Positions 8,866 through 17,682 of a stretch of DNA of 64,000 bases are shown here, piece after piece. Both the position numbers and the translations under genes were made by a program. A model generated the notes under the pieces. The model did not search any database, had not been told where the DNA came from, and saw only the letters and a program-made list of their open reading frames with translations. This DNA is from Mesorhizobium shangrilense. GTDB lineage: Bacteria > Pseudomonadota > Alphaproteobacteria > Rhizobiales > Rhizobiaceae. The stretch covers positions 4,278,001 through 4,342,000 of the forward strand of contig NZ_JBEWSZ010000001.1 in the NCBI RefSeq assembly GCF_040537815.1. Reading direction: 5' to 3'. Each line of letters starts with the position of its first letter. Positions within the stretch are counted from its first letter, which is position 1.

Positions 8866-9353
8866 GCCGCATCATCGCGCGGCCGCTAACCCGCGAAAAC
8901 TTTGCCGAATTCGGCGACGTCATCGACATGGGCGGCGACAACCACTACCCGATCAATGGCGGCAAGGCCGTGCGCTACCACGATCTAGCCACGGCGCAAG
9001 CGACTGGGCCTAACGCGCGCGTGCTGATCTCGATGGTGCGCGGCACGCCCTATGAATTGCCGCTGAAGCTGACCATGGTCGAACGCCACCCCTTCGGCAG
9101 CCAGGCCTTTATCCCGCTGTCGCCGCGTCCGTTCCTGGTCGTTGTCTGCCATGACGGCGATGAGGGGCCGGGCGAGCCGCATGCTTTCATCACCGCGCCC
9201 GGACAAGGCATCAACTATTCCCGCAATCTCTGGCATGGCGTGCTGACGCCGCTCGGCGAGGCCCAGGACTTCCTGATCGTCGACCGTGGCGGCGACGGCT
9301 CCAACCTCGAAGAGTTTCATTTCTCGCACGCCTACGAGATCCACCTCCCTTGA
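8862..9353 (+). CDS. allA: Ureidoglycolate lyase
   Basis: 163 residues of the AllA family. It opens with IIARPLTRENFAEFGDVI and ends with the conserved NLWHGVLTPL and FLIVDRGG segments. It splits (S)-ureidoglycolate into glyoxylate and urea, the last step of this branch of purine catabolism. ATG at 8862 overlaps the allE stop, indicating coupled translation. Confidence 0.95.
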   Translation: MSRIIARPLTRENFAEFGDVIDMGGDNHYPINGGKAVRYHDLATAQATGPNARVLISMVRGTPYELPLKLTMVERHPFGSQAFIPLSPRPFLVVVCHDGDEGPGEPHAFITAPGQGINYSRNLWHGVLTPLGEAQDFLIVDRGGDGSNLEEFHFSHAYEIHLP

Positions 9354-9360
9354 TTTTTGT

Positions 9361-9403
9361 GCATGTCGTCATCCCAAAACCGGCGGCACTTTTGGCGACA
9401 TGC
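9361..9403. repeat. Short dispersed palindrome, GCATGTCG type
   Basis: An imperfect inverted repeat whose ends are GCATGTCG and CGACATGC, with a CCAAAACCGG...CTTTTGG core. Related copies lie at 35736-35784 and 59760-59805; two GAGCATGAT-type relatives lie at 46822-46872 and 63669-63716. It sits in the allA-deaminase spacer. Confidence 0.75.
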
Positions 9404-9419
9404 AGCAGGAGACCCGACA

Positions 9420-10013
9420 ATGACCGACATTTCGCTGATCGACCGCCTGCTCGACGTCATCGAGCACGACATCGTACCGAAGACGGCGGAAGGCGTTGCC
9501 CATGGCAACAAGCTGTTCGGTGCGGCGATCCTGCGCAAGGACGACCGGTCGCTGGTACTGGCCGAGACCAACAACGAGATGGAAAACCCGCTCTGGCATG
9601 GTGAAGTGCATTGCCTGAAGCGTTTCTACGAGATGCCGAAGGCCGAGCGCGTCGATACCAAGGACGCCATCTTCCTGGCCACGCACGAACCTTGCTCGCT
9701 CTGCCTGTCGGCGATCACCTGGACCGGTTTCGACAATTTCTACTATCTTTTCAGCCACGAGGACTCGCGCGACAGCTTCGCCATTCCGCACGATCTGAAG
9801 ATCCTGAAGGAGGTCTTCACCCTCGATCCCGGCGGTTACAATGCCGAGAATGCCTACTGGAAGAGTTTTTCCATACGCAGGCTGGCGCGGGCACTGCCCG
9901 AGGCCGAGCGCAACAGGCTGGAAGCACGCATCGGCAGGATTTCGGCACTCTATGACGGGCTGTCCGGCGCCTATCAGGCGAGCAAGGATGAAAACGACAT
10001 TCCGCTGAACTGA
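9420..10013 (+). CDS. Zinc-dependent deaminase of the cytidine/guanine deaminase superfamily
   Basis: 197 residues with the zinc-deaminase signature: HGE at 60-62 (zinc histidine and catalytic glutamate) and HEPCSLC with cysteines 92 and 95 as the other zinc ligands. The first motif is HGE where most families have H[AV]E. Context in a purine-degradation block suggests a purine or related heterocycle as substrate, but I cannot identify it. ATG 9420 is preceded by AGGAG. It lies about 65 bp after allA, separated by a small palindrome, so cotranscription is likely but not certain. Confidence 0.8.
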   Translation: MTDISLIDRLLDVIEHDIVPKTAEGVAHGNKLFGAAILRKDDRSLVLAETNNEMENPLWHGEVHCLKRFYEMPKAERVDTKDAIFLATHEPCSLCLSAITWTGFDNFYYLFSHEDSRDSFAIPHDLKILKEVFTLDPGGYNAENAYWKSFSIRRLARALPEAERNRLEARIGRISALYDGLSGAYQASKDENDIPLN

Positions 10014-10080
10014 GTGTTTTTCGGCGGTTGGTTGGCAGCGCAATCGCTTCCCGCAATTGGAGACGATAGCTATCGAGGTT

Positions 10081-10210
10081 GGCGCAGCCCCTCATTGCCC
10101 TGCCGGGCATTTCTCCCCGTATAGTCACGGGGAGAAAGAAGCGCTCCAACGCCGGCGCCCCCCTCTCCCCGTCTCTATACGGGGAGAGGGTAAGGGTGAG
10201 GGGCAGCGCC
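10081..10210. repeat. Rhizobial intergenic mosaic element (RIME-like)
   Basis: Two hairpins of the type CTCCCCGT...ACGGGGAG (around 10112-10135 and 10162-10189) lie between outer arms GGCGCAGCCCCTCA and TGAGGGGCAGCGCC. The same units occur at 20250-20391 and 48788-48966. The 306-bp spacer 10014-10319 holds nothing else that I recognise. Confidence 0.8.
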
Positions 10211-10319
10211 AACGCTGCAAGTTAGAGGCGACCGCAGCGTCCGTGACAGGTCGCATATTTCGCTGCTCCAGTCGCGAATGGCGATTGAAAGTTGCCTCGC
10301 CGACGGGCGTTATAGCGCC

Positions 10320-12305
10320 ATGAAAACCATCACCGAATTTCCCCGCAAGGTCGTCGAGTTTCCGGACATGGGGATCGTCATGCCGGATGGATGCCGGTTG
10401 TCGGCACGAGTGTGGATGCCGGAAGATGCCGGCGATGATCCGGTACCGGTAATCCTCGAGCATCTGCCCTACCGCAAGCGTGACGGCACGATCTTTCGCG
10501 ATCAGCTGACCCATCCCTACTTCGCCGGCCACGGCTACGCCTCGATTCGTGTCGACATGCGCGGCAATGGCGATTCCGAAGGGTTGATGGACGACGAATA
10601 CACCGAGCAGGAGCTTCAGGACGCCTGCGACGTCATCGCCTGGGCTGCCTCACAGCCCTGGTGCAACGGTAATGTCGGCATGATGGGCATTTCCTGGGGC
10701 GGCTTCAACTGCCTGCAGGTAGCGGCCAAGCAGCCGCCGGCGCTGAAGGCGGTGATCAGCCTGTGTTCGACCGTCGACCGCTATGCCGACGACATCCACT
10801 ACAAGGGCGGCTGCCTGCTGATCGAGAATTTCGGCTGGGCCTCGACCATGCTGTCCTATTCGTCGCGGCCGCCGGACCCGCTGATCGCCGGCGACAACCG
10901 GTGGCGCGACCTGTGGCTGACCCGGCTGGAGAACGAGCCCTTCCTGGCGCCGCTGTGGCTGAAGCACCAGCATCGCGACGCCTACTGGAAACGCGGCTCG
11001 ATCTGCGAGGATTTTTCCTCTGTGAAAGCCGCGGTGCTGTCGATCGGCGGCTGGCATGACGGCTACCGCAACACCGTCTCCAACCTAGCGACCAATATCG
11101 AGGCGCCGGTCAAGGGCATCGTCGGCCCCTGGATCCACAAATATCCGCATTACGCCGCGCCCAAGCCCGCAATCGGCTTCCTGCAGGAGGCCTTGCGCTG
11201 GTGGGACCGCTGGCTGAAGGACATCGACACCGGCGTCGAGGCCGACCCGGCCTACCGCGCCTATGTGATGGACAGCGTGCGTCCGACGCGCTGGCATCCG
11301 GAACGTCCGGGACGCTGGGTGGCGGAGCAGCAATGGCCGTCGCCGAACATCAAGGCGGAAGCGATCGATCTGATGCCCAAGGGCGGCAAACCCGCCATCG
11401 TCGCCTCGCCGCAGAACTGCGGCCTGGCTGGCGGCGAGTATTTTCCGTTCACCTTCGGCCCGGAACTGCCGGGCGACCAGCGGCCCGACGACGCACTGTC
11501 GGTGTGTTTCGACCAGCCGCCGCTGACCGAAGCGATCGACATTGTCGGCGCGCCTGAGGTTCTGGTTCAGCTCGCCTCGGACCGCCGTCAGGCCAACATC
11601 GCGATCAGGCTTTGCGACGTGCATCCCGACGGCGCCTCTGAACTGATCTCCTATGGCGTGCTCAACCTGACGCATCGCAACTCGCATGAATTCCCCGAAG
11701 CGCTTGTGCTGGGCGAAACCGTGTCGGCGCGCGTGGTGCTCGACCAATGCGCCTACCGCGTGCCGGCCGGCCATCACCTTCGCATCGCCGTTTCCAACGC
11801 CTACTGGCCGATGATCTGGCCGTCGCCGGAGCCGGTCCGTCTGGACCTCTCGGCGGCGACGCTCAGTCTGCCGCTGCGTCCGCTGGCCAAGGGCGACGAG
11901 ATTTCATTCCCAGCCCCGGAAGGCGCCACCCCCTGGGCGACTGAAACGATCCGCGCCGCCAATTCCGAGCGCCATGTCGAGCGCGACGAAAAGACTGGAA
12001 TCGTCACACTTTCCATCGTCGACGACTTCGGCGAACTGCGCGATCTCGAACATGACCTCGCCCATGGCAGCATCGCCCGCGAGACCTGGGCGATCCACCC
12101 CGACAATCCCCTGTCAGCGTCGGGCAAGACGCACTGGACACAGACCCTGTCGCGAAATGGATGGTCGGTGCGCACCGAAACATCGGCAGAGATGCGGTCG
12201 GACGGGCAAAACTTCATTCTTAGCGCCAGAATCGAAGCCTATGAGAACGAAATCCTCGTCTTCGGCCGCGATTTCGAGGAAAAGGTCGCGCGCGAGCTGG
12301 TTTGA
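10320..12305 (+). CDS. CocE/NonD family serine hydrolase
   Basis: 661 residues with the CocE layout: an alpha/beta-hydrolase domain with nucleophile Ser125 in GISWGG, a helical cap (about 150-260) and a C-terminal jelly-roll domain (about 430-600, DRRQANIAIRL... LRIAVSNAYWP). Family members hydrolyse esters, or act as X-Pro dipeptidyl peptidases. No signal peptide is visible, so it is probably cytoplasmic. ATG 10320 starts the conserved sequence; an in-frame ATG 14 codons upstream is less likely. It is followed by a peptide-type ABC importer, which suggests that it processes an imported ester or peptide-like compound. Confidence 0.85.
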   Translation: MKTITEFPRKVVEFPDMGIVMPDGCRLSARVWMPEDAGDDPVPVILEHLPYRKRDGTIFRDQLTHPYFAGHGYASIRVDMRGNGDSEGLMDDEYTEQELQDACDVIAWAASQPWCNGNVGMMGISWGGFNCLQVAAKQPPALKAVISLCSTVDRYADDIHYKGGCLLIENFGWASTMLSYSSRPPDPLIAGDNRWRDLWLTRLENEPFLAPLWLKHQHRDAYWKRGSICEDFSSVKAAVLSIGGWHDGYRNTVSNLATNIEAPVKGIVGPWIHKYPHYAAPKPAIGFLQEALRWWDRWLKDIDTGVEADPAYRAYVMDSVRPTRWHPERPGRWVAEQQWPSPNIKAEAIDLMPKGGKPAIVASPQNCGLAGGEYFPFTFGPELPGDQRPDDALSVCFDQPPLTEAIDIVGAPEVLVQLASDRRQANIAIRLCDVHPDGASELISYGVLNLTHRNSHEFPEALVLGETVSARVVLDQCAYRVPAGHHLRIAVSNAYWPMIWPSPEPVRLDLSAATLSLPLRPLAKGDEISFPAPEGATPWATETIRAANSERHVERDEKTGIVTLSIVDDFGELRDLEHDLAHGSIARETWAIHPDNPLSASGKTHWTQTLSRNGWSVRTETSAEMRSDGQNFILSARIEAYENEILVFGRDFEEKVARELV

Positions 12306-12459
12306 GTGCTGAAATCGTTGGTCCAAATGCGACGTACGATTTACGCCACGGCATGTCGCATTCCGTCTTGCTTACCGCATTAGCTTACCCTCATTATTCC
12401 AGCGAGAGTAACCAAGAAAAATCGGCCGCAGAGTCGAACCAACAGAGTGAGGAACTCAA

Positions 12460-14046
12460 ATGTCAAACGAACTGGAATTCCTTAGCCGGCGTGTCGCATC
12501 GGGCAAGCTGAGCCGTCGCGACTTTCTCGGCCGGGCGGCAGCGCTTGGCGTCACCGCAACTTTCGCCAACTCGCTGCTTTCGAACGCGGCGCGCGCCGCT
12601 GGCCCGATAAAGGGCGGCACGCTGAAAGCCGGCCTGGTCGGCGGTGAATCCACCAACAGCCTCGATCCGGCACTGATGATGACGCAGGTGCCGTTCGCCT
12701 TCGGCAAGTGCTGGGGCGAAATGATTGTCGAGCTGTCGCCGGACGGCAAGCTTGAGAATCGGATTGCCGAGGAGATCGGCGCCTCGGACGATGCCAAGAC
12801 CTGGACGCTGAAAATCCGCGACGGCGTCGAATTCCACAACGGCAAGACGGTGACCGCCCAAGACGTGGCCGCCACGCTCGAACGCCATTCGGACGAGAAG
12901 TCCAAGTCCGGCGCGCTCGGCTACATGAAGGGCATCGCGACCATCAAGGCCAGCGGCAAGGAAGTGGTGCTGACCCTGAAAGAGGCCAATGCCGACCTTC
13001 CTTACCTGCTCAGCGATTATCACCTGATCGTCCAGCCCAATGGCGGCAAGGACAAGCCCGATGCCGGCATCTCGGCCGGCCCTTACGTGGTCAAGACCAA
13101 CGAGCCCGGCGTGCGCCATGGCGGCGAGCGCTTCGCCAACTACTGGCAGGGCGACAAGATGGGCCATGCCGACCAGATCGAAGTCATCGTCATCAACGAC
13201 GCCACGGCGCGCACGGCGGCCCTGCAGGGCGGCCAGGTCAACATGATCAACCGCGTCGAGCCGAAGATCGTCGACCTGATCAAGCACGTACCGGGCGTGA
13301 CCATCCGCAACCACGCCGGTCCCGGCCACTACGTCTTCATCATGCATTGCAACACGGCGCCGTTCGACAACAACGACCTCAGAATGGCGTTGAAACTGGC
13401 TATTGACCGCGAGGAAATGCTGACCAAGGTGCTGCGCGGCTATGGCTCGCTCGGCAACGACTTCCCGATCAACGCGTCCTATCCGCTGTTCACCGAGATC
13501 GAGCAGCGCAAGTACGATCCCGACAAGGCCAAGTTCCACTACAAGAAGTCGGGTCACGACGGCTCCATCCTGCTCCGGACCTCGGACGTGGCCTTCCCCG
13601 GCGCGGTCGATGCTGCTCAGCTCTTCCAGCAGAGCGCGGCCAAGGCTGGCATCACACTCGAGCTCAAGCGCGAGCCCGGCGACGGCTATTGGAACGAGGT
13701 CTGGAACAAGCAGCCCTTCTGCGCCTCCTACTGGGGCGGCCGCTCGACCCAGGACCAGATGTATTCGACCGCCTATCTGTCGACGGCCGACTGGAACGAC
13801 ACGCGCTTCATACGCCCGGACTTCGACAAGATGGTGCTGGCGGCGCGCGCCGAGCTCGACGAGGCCAAGCGCAAGCAGATGTATCACGACATGGCCGTCA
13901 TGGTGCGCGACGACGGTGGCCTGATCCTGCCGATGTTCAACCAGTTCATCGATGCGACCGGCGCCAAGGTCGACGGCTGGGTGGACGATCCGCATCAGGA
14001 ATTGATGAACGGCTACGCTTTGGCGAAGTGCTGGCTGCAGGCCTGA
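12460..14046 (+). CDS. Peptide-type ABC transporter substrate-binding protein, Tat-exported (copy 1)
   Basis: 528 residues of the SBP_bac_5 (DppA/OppA) family. The N-terminus has a twin-arginine signal (SRRDFLGRAAALG) ending near AARAAG. The mature part starts with GGTLKAGLVGGESTNSLDP. GAGGAA lies 6 bases before the ATG. It is colinear with and highly similar to the second binding protein at 17683-19269. It is followed immediately by two permeases and a double ATPase, so it delivers a ligand to that importer from the periplasm. The ligand is not evident. Confidence 0.93.
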   Translation: MSNELEFLSRRVASGKLSRRDFLGRAAALGVTATFANSLLSNAARAAGPIKGGTLKAGLVGGESTNSLDPALMMTQVPFAFGKCWGEMIVELSPDGKLENRIAEEIGASDDAKTWTLKIRDGVEFHNGKTVTAQDVAATLERHSDEKSKSGALGYMKGIATIKASGKEVVLTLKEANADLPYLLSDYHLIVQPNGGKDKPDAGISAGPYVVKTNEPGVRHGGERFANYWQGDKMGHADQIEVIVINDATARTAALQGGQVNMINRVEPKIVDLIKHVPGVTIRNHAGPGHYVFIMHCNTAPFDNNDLRMALKLAIDREEMLTKVLRGYGSLGNDFPINASYPLFTEIEQRKYDPDKAKFHYKKSGHDGSILLRTSDVAFPGAVDAAQLFQQSAAKAGITLELKREPGDGYWNEVWNKQPFCASYWGGRSTQDQMYSTAYLSTADWNDTRFIRPDFDKMVLAARAELDEAKRKQMYHDMAVMVRDDGGLILPMFNQFIDATGAKVDGWVDDPHQELMNGYALAKCWLQA

Positions 14047-14062
14047 GACCGGCTTTGCAGAT

Positions 14063-15022
14063 ATGTCTTCACCCATCCTGAAACTCATTGCCCAGCGCAT
14101 CGCGCTGGGCATCCTCCTTTTGTTGGCCATATCGGTCCTGATCTTCGCCGGCACCCAGATCCTGCCCGGCGACGTCGCGCAAGCCATTCTCGGACAATCG
14201 GCGACGCCGGAGTCGCTCGCCAATCTGCGCGAGCAGCTCGGGCTCAACGATCCGGCCTATGTCCGCTATTTCCACTGGCTAGGCGGCGTGCTGACCGGCG
14301 ATCTCGGCACGGCCATGTCGAGCGGCCAGGATATCGCGACGTCGATCAAGGGACGCTTGTGGAACACGTTGTTCCTCGCCTTCTGGGCGGCTATCGTGGC
14401 CGTGCCGCTGGCGATCATCCTCGGCCTGATCGCCGTGCGTTACCGCAACGGCTGGGTCGACAAGCTGATCTCGGGACTGGCGCTGGCCTCGACCTCGTTT
14501 CCCGAATTCTTCATCGGCTATGTGCTCGTCTATTTCTTCGCGGTGAAGTGGCAGATCTTCCCGGGCATCTCGACCGTCTATGACGGCATGCCGTTCGGCG
14601 AACGCATGCAGGCGATCGCGCTGCCGGCAACGGCACTGACGCTGGTGGTTCTGGCCCATATGATGCGCATGACGCGCGCCGCGATCCTCAACGTCATGCA
14701 GTCGGCCTATGTCGAGACGGCGGAGCTCAAGGGGCTTTCGGCCTTTGCGGTCATTCGCAAGCACGCCTTCCCGAACGCGATCGCGCCGATCATCAACGTC
14801 GTCATGCTCAACCTCGCCTATCTGATCGTCGGCGTCGTCGTGGTCGAGGTGATCTTCGTCTATCCGGGCATGGGGCAGTACCTGGTCGACCACGTCACAA
14901 AACGCGACGTGCCGGTGGTGCAGGCTGTCGGCCTGATCTTTGCCGCCGTCTACATTTCGCTCAACATCATCGCGGACATTGCGGCGATCATCGCCAATCC
15001 GCGCCTCAGACATCCGAAATAG
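14063..15022 (+). CDS. ABC transporter permease, DppB/OppB type
   Basis: 319 residues with about six membrane segments, the family's N-terminal TQILPGD motif followed by GQSATPES, and the cytoplasmic coupling loop around ETAELKGLSAFAVIRKHAFPNA (positions about 214-235). It forms the membrane channel with the next gene product. The gene starts 16 bp after the binding protein. Confidence 0.94.
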   Translation: MSSPILKLIAQRIALGILLLLAISVLIFAGTQILPGDVAQAILGQSATPESLANLREQLGLNDPAYVRYFHWLGGVLTGDLGTAMSSGQDIATSIKGRLWNTLFLAFWAAIVAVPLAIILGLIAVRYRNGWVDKLISGLALASTSFPEFFIGYVLVYFFAVKWQIFPGISTVYDGMPFGERMQAIALPATALTLVVLAHMMRMTRAAILNVMQSAYVETAELKGLSAFAVIRKHAFPNAIAPIINVVMLNLAYLIVGVVVVEVIFVYPGMGQYLVDHVTKRDVPVVQAVGLIFAAVYISLNIIADIAAIIANPRLRHPK

Positions 15023-15031
15023 GGGGCGGGT

Positions 15032-15856
15032 ATGCTCGATATCAAACGCATCCCCATTCCCGCGCTCATCGGCATCATCCTGACCACCTTGTTCGTGATC
15101 GCGGCGGTGTTCGCGCCTTGGATCGCGCCGCACGGCAATGGCGAGATCGTCGGCGACGTCTGGGAACCGATGTCAGCGACGCATTGGCTGGGCACCGACA
15201 ATCTTGGCCGCGATCTGCTGTCGCGCATGATCTACGGCGCCCGCATCACCTTGTTCATCGCGGTGCTGGCCACGGCGCTGTCCTTCTCGCTCGGCGCCAT
15301 TCTCGGTTTTTCGGCGGCGGTCTTCGGCGGCTGGTTCGACACGATCCTGTCGCGCCTTGTCGACCTCCTGATGTCGATCCCGACGCTGATCATGGGCCTT
15401 GTCGTGCTCTCCGTGCTGCCGACAAACCTGGTGACGCTGATCCTTGTCATGGGCATCCTGGATTCAACGCGGGTCTATCGCCTGTCGCGGGCCGTCGCCG
15501 TCGACATCAATGTCATGGACTATGTCGAAGCCGCGAAATTGCGCGGCGAAGGCAGCGGCTGGATCATCTTCCGCGAGATCCTGCCCAATGCGCTGTCGCC
15601 GCTGGTCTCCGAACTCGGCCTGCGCTTCATCTATGCGGTGCTGTTCCTGTCGACGCTGTCCTTCCTCGGCCTCGGCGTCCAGCCGCCGGACGCGGACTGG
15701 GGCGGCATGGTCAAGGAAAACAAGGACGGCATCGTCTTCGGCATCGCCGCGGCGCTGATCCCGGCAGCGGCAATCGCGCTGCTGGCGATTTCGGTGAACC
15801 TCGTCGCCGACTGGGTGCTCAACCGCACGACAAGCCTGAAGGGAGGACGCGGCTGA
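15032..15856 (+). CDS. ABC transporter permease, DppC/OppC type
   Basis: 274 residues with the DppC landmarks: HWLGTDNLGRDLLSRMIYGAR near the N-terminus and an EAAKLRGEGSGWIIFREILPN coupling loop. It has five to six membrane segments. It pairs with the preceding permease. Its TGA overlaps the ATG of the ATPase gene (TGATG). Confidence 0.94.
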   Translation: MLDIKRIPIPALIGIILTTLFVIAAVFAPWIAPHGNGEIVGDVWEPMSATHWLGTDNLGRDLLSRMIYGARITLFIAVLATALSFSLGAILGFSAAVFGGWFDTILSRLVDLLMSIPTLIMGLVVLSVLPTNLVTLILVMGILDSTRVYRLSRAVAVDINVMDYVEAAKLRGEGSGWIIFREILPNALSPLVSELGLRFIYAVLFLSTLSFLGLGVQPPDADWGGMVKENKDGIVFGIAAALIPAAAIALLAISVNLVADWVLNRTTSLKGGRG

Positions 15857-17541
15857 TGGCTGACAAGCAACCGAAGTCCGGGCAACCGAAGTCCGGGCAA
15901 GCAAAGTCCGACGTGCTCCTCGACATCCGCAACCTGCGCATCGAGGCCACCGTGTTCCCGCCTGGCGAGGCGCCGAAGAACATCGTGCTCGTCCACGACG
16001 TCTCGCTGACGCTGCAGAAGGGCAAGGTGCTGGGCCTGATCGGCGAATCCGGCGCCGGCAAATCGACCATCGGCCTGTCCTCTATGGGATACGGTCGTGG
16101 TGGCGTGCGCATCACCGGCGGCGAGGTCATCCTCAACGGCCGCGATATCCTTAAGGGCGGCAAGGAAGGTTTTCGCAAGCTGCGCGGCCACGAGGTCTGC
16201 TATGTCGCGCAGTCGGCGGCCGCCGCCTTCAACCCCGCCCACCGATTGATGGACCAGGTGGTCGAGGCGACGCTGCTGCATGGCAGGGCGACACGGGCCG
16301 AGGCCGAGAAGCGAGCGGTCGCGCTGTTCAAGAAGCTCAGTCTGCCGAACCCGGAAACCATCGGCGAACGCTTTCCGCACCAAGTCTCGGGCGGCCAACT
16401 GCAGCGCGTGATGACGGCGATGGCGCTGTGTTCGGAACCCGATCTGATCGTCTTCGACGAGCCGACAACCGCGCTCGACGTGACGACGCAGATCGACGTG
16501 CTCGCGGCGATCAAGGACGCCATTCGCGATACGCATGTGGCAGCGCTCTACATCACTCACGATCTCGCCGTCGTCGCCCAGGTCGCCGACGAGATCATGG
16601 TGCTGCGCCATGGCCGGCTGGTCGAATGGGGCGGCACCCGCCAGATCATCAAGGAGCCGCGCCAGGAATACACCAATGCGCTGGTGTCGGTGCATGAGAT
16701 CGAGCATTCCGAGCAAAGGCCCGGCACGACGCCGTTCCTGTCGGTCAAGAACATCACCGCCGCCTATGGCCGCAGCCACATCAAGGTGCTGAAGAACGTC
16801 TCGGTCGACATCTATCCGGGACAGACGCTGGCCGTCGTCGGCGAATCCGGCTCCGGCAAATCGACGCTGGCGCGCGCCATCACCGGCCTGCTGCCGCCCG
16901 AACAAGGCACCGTCACCTTCGACGGACGGCCGCTTGCCAACCGGCTCGCCGACCGGCCGAAGGAGGATCTGCGCCAGTTGCAGATGATCTACCAGATGGC
17001 GGATGTGGCGATGAACCCGCGCCAGACGGTCGGCACCATCATCGGCCGGCCACTGGAGTTCTATTTCGGCATGCGTGGCAGGGAGCGCGACGCCCGCGTC
17101 GCCGAACTGCTCGACAAGATCGAGATGGGCAAGGGTTTCATCGACCGCTATCCGGCCGAGCTCTCCGGTGGCCAGAAGCAACGTGTCTGCATTGCCCGCT
17201 CGCTCGCCGCCAAGCCGAAGCTGATCATCTGCGACGAGGTGACCTCGGCGCTCGATCCACTGGTGGCGCACGGCATATTGAAGCTGCTGCTCGACCTGCA
17301 GCAGGAGGAAAACGTCGCCTACCTGTTCATCACGCACGACCTCGCCACGGTGAAGTCGATCGCCGATTCGATCGCGGTGATGTACCGCGGCGAAGTGGTT
17401 CGCTACGGCTCGAAGAGCAAGGTGCTGACGCCGCCTTTCGACGACTACACCGACCTCCTGCTGTCCTCGGTTCCGGAAATGGAGATGGGCTGGCTGGAGA
17501 AGGCAATCAAGGGACGCCGTATGGCCAGCGCGGGGAATTAG
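15856..17541 (+). CDS. ABC transporter ATP-binding protein, fused DppD-DppF type
   Basis: 561 residues containing two complete nucleotide-binding domains in tandem. The first has Walker A GESGAGKST, signature SGGQLQR and Walker B LIVFDEPTTALD. The second has GESGSGKST, LSGGQKQR and LIICDEVTSALD. It therefore powers the importer alone. ATG 15856 overlaps the permease stop. The first 18 residues contain a short repeat (QPKSGQPKSGQAKS) from a tandem DNA repeat and are not part of the ATPase fold. Confidence 0.94.
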   Translation: MADKQPKSGQPKSGQAKSDVLLDIRNLRIEATVFPPGEAPKNIVLVHDVSLTLQKGKVLGLIGESGAGKSTIGLSSMGYGRGGVRITGGEVILNGRDILKGGKEGFRKLRGHEVCYVAQSAAAAFNPAHRLMDQVVEATLLHGRATRAEAEKRAVALFKKLSLPNPETIGERFPHQVSGGQLQRVMTAMALCSEPDLIVFDEPTTALDVTTQIDVLAAIKDAIRDTHVAALYITHDLAVVAQVADEIMVLRHGRLVEWGGTRQIIKEPRQEYTNALVSVHEIEHSEQRPGTTPFLSVKNITAAYGRSHIKVLKNVSVDIYPGQTLAVVGESGSGKSTLARAITGLLPPEQGTVTFDGRPLANRLADRPKEDLRQLQMIYQMADVAMNPRQTVGTIIGRPLEFYFGMRGRERDARVAELLDKIEMGKGFIDRYPAELSGGQKQRVCIARSLAAKPKLIICDEVTSALDPLVAHGILKLLLDLQQEENVAYLFITHDLATVKSIADSIAVMYRGEVVRYGSKSKVLTPPFDDYTDLLLSSVPEMEMGWLEKAIKGRRMASAGN

Positions 17542-17632
17542 GCCGACCGGAACCATCGATTCACAGCCGGGATGTAACAAAGCACTGTGACCGTCATCCG
17601 GTTGCAATGCAGGACGAACAGGATTGACACCA

Positions 17633-17656
17633 ACGGGCGCCGCCCGTGCATTTTTT
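17633..17656 (+). terminator. Hairpin followed by T6 between the ATPase and second binding-protein genes
   Basis: ACGGGC (17633-17638), a 3-base loop and GCCCGT (17642-17647), then GCA and six T. This looks like a short intrinsic terminator or attenuator. A TTGACA box lies at 17624-17629, just before it. It would partly separate the second binding protein from the upstream operon. Confidence 0.45.
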
Positions 17657-17682
17657 AGAGTTTGTAAAAGGGGGACTTGGAT

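Noticed and set aside
10081..10210. Hairpin pairs considered as a CRISPR or transcription terminator array
   Set aside because: Only two units, themselves palindromic, without unique spacers of constant length; the same blocks recur elsewhere as a mosaic repeat family.
12463..14247. Long minus-strand frame opposite the first binding protein
   Set aside because: Mirror frame of a clear gene. The same antisense frame appears opposite the paralogous binding protein at 17734-19338, as expected from codon bias rather than coding.
17624..17656. TTGACA with T-rich sequence downstream read as a promoter for the second binding protein
   Set aside because: No convincing -10 at the right distance, and the T-rich stretch is better explained as the tail of a GC hairpin; kept only as a terminator candidate.
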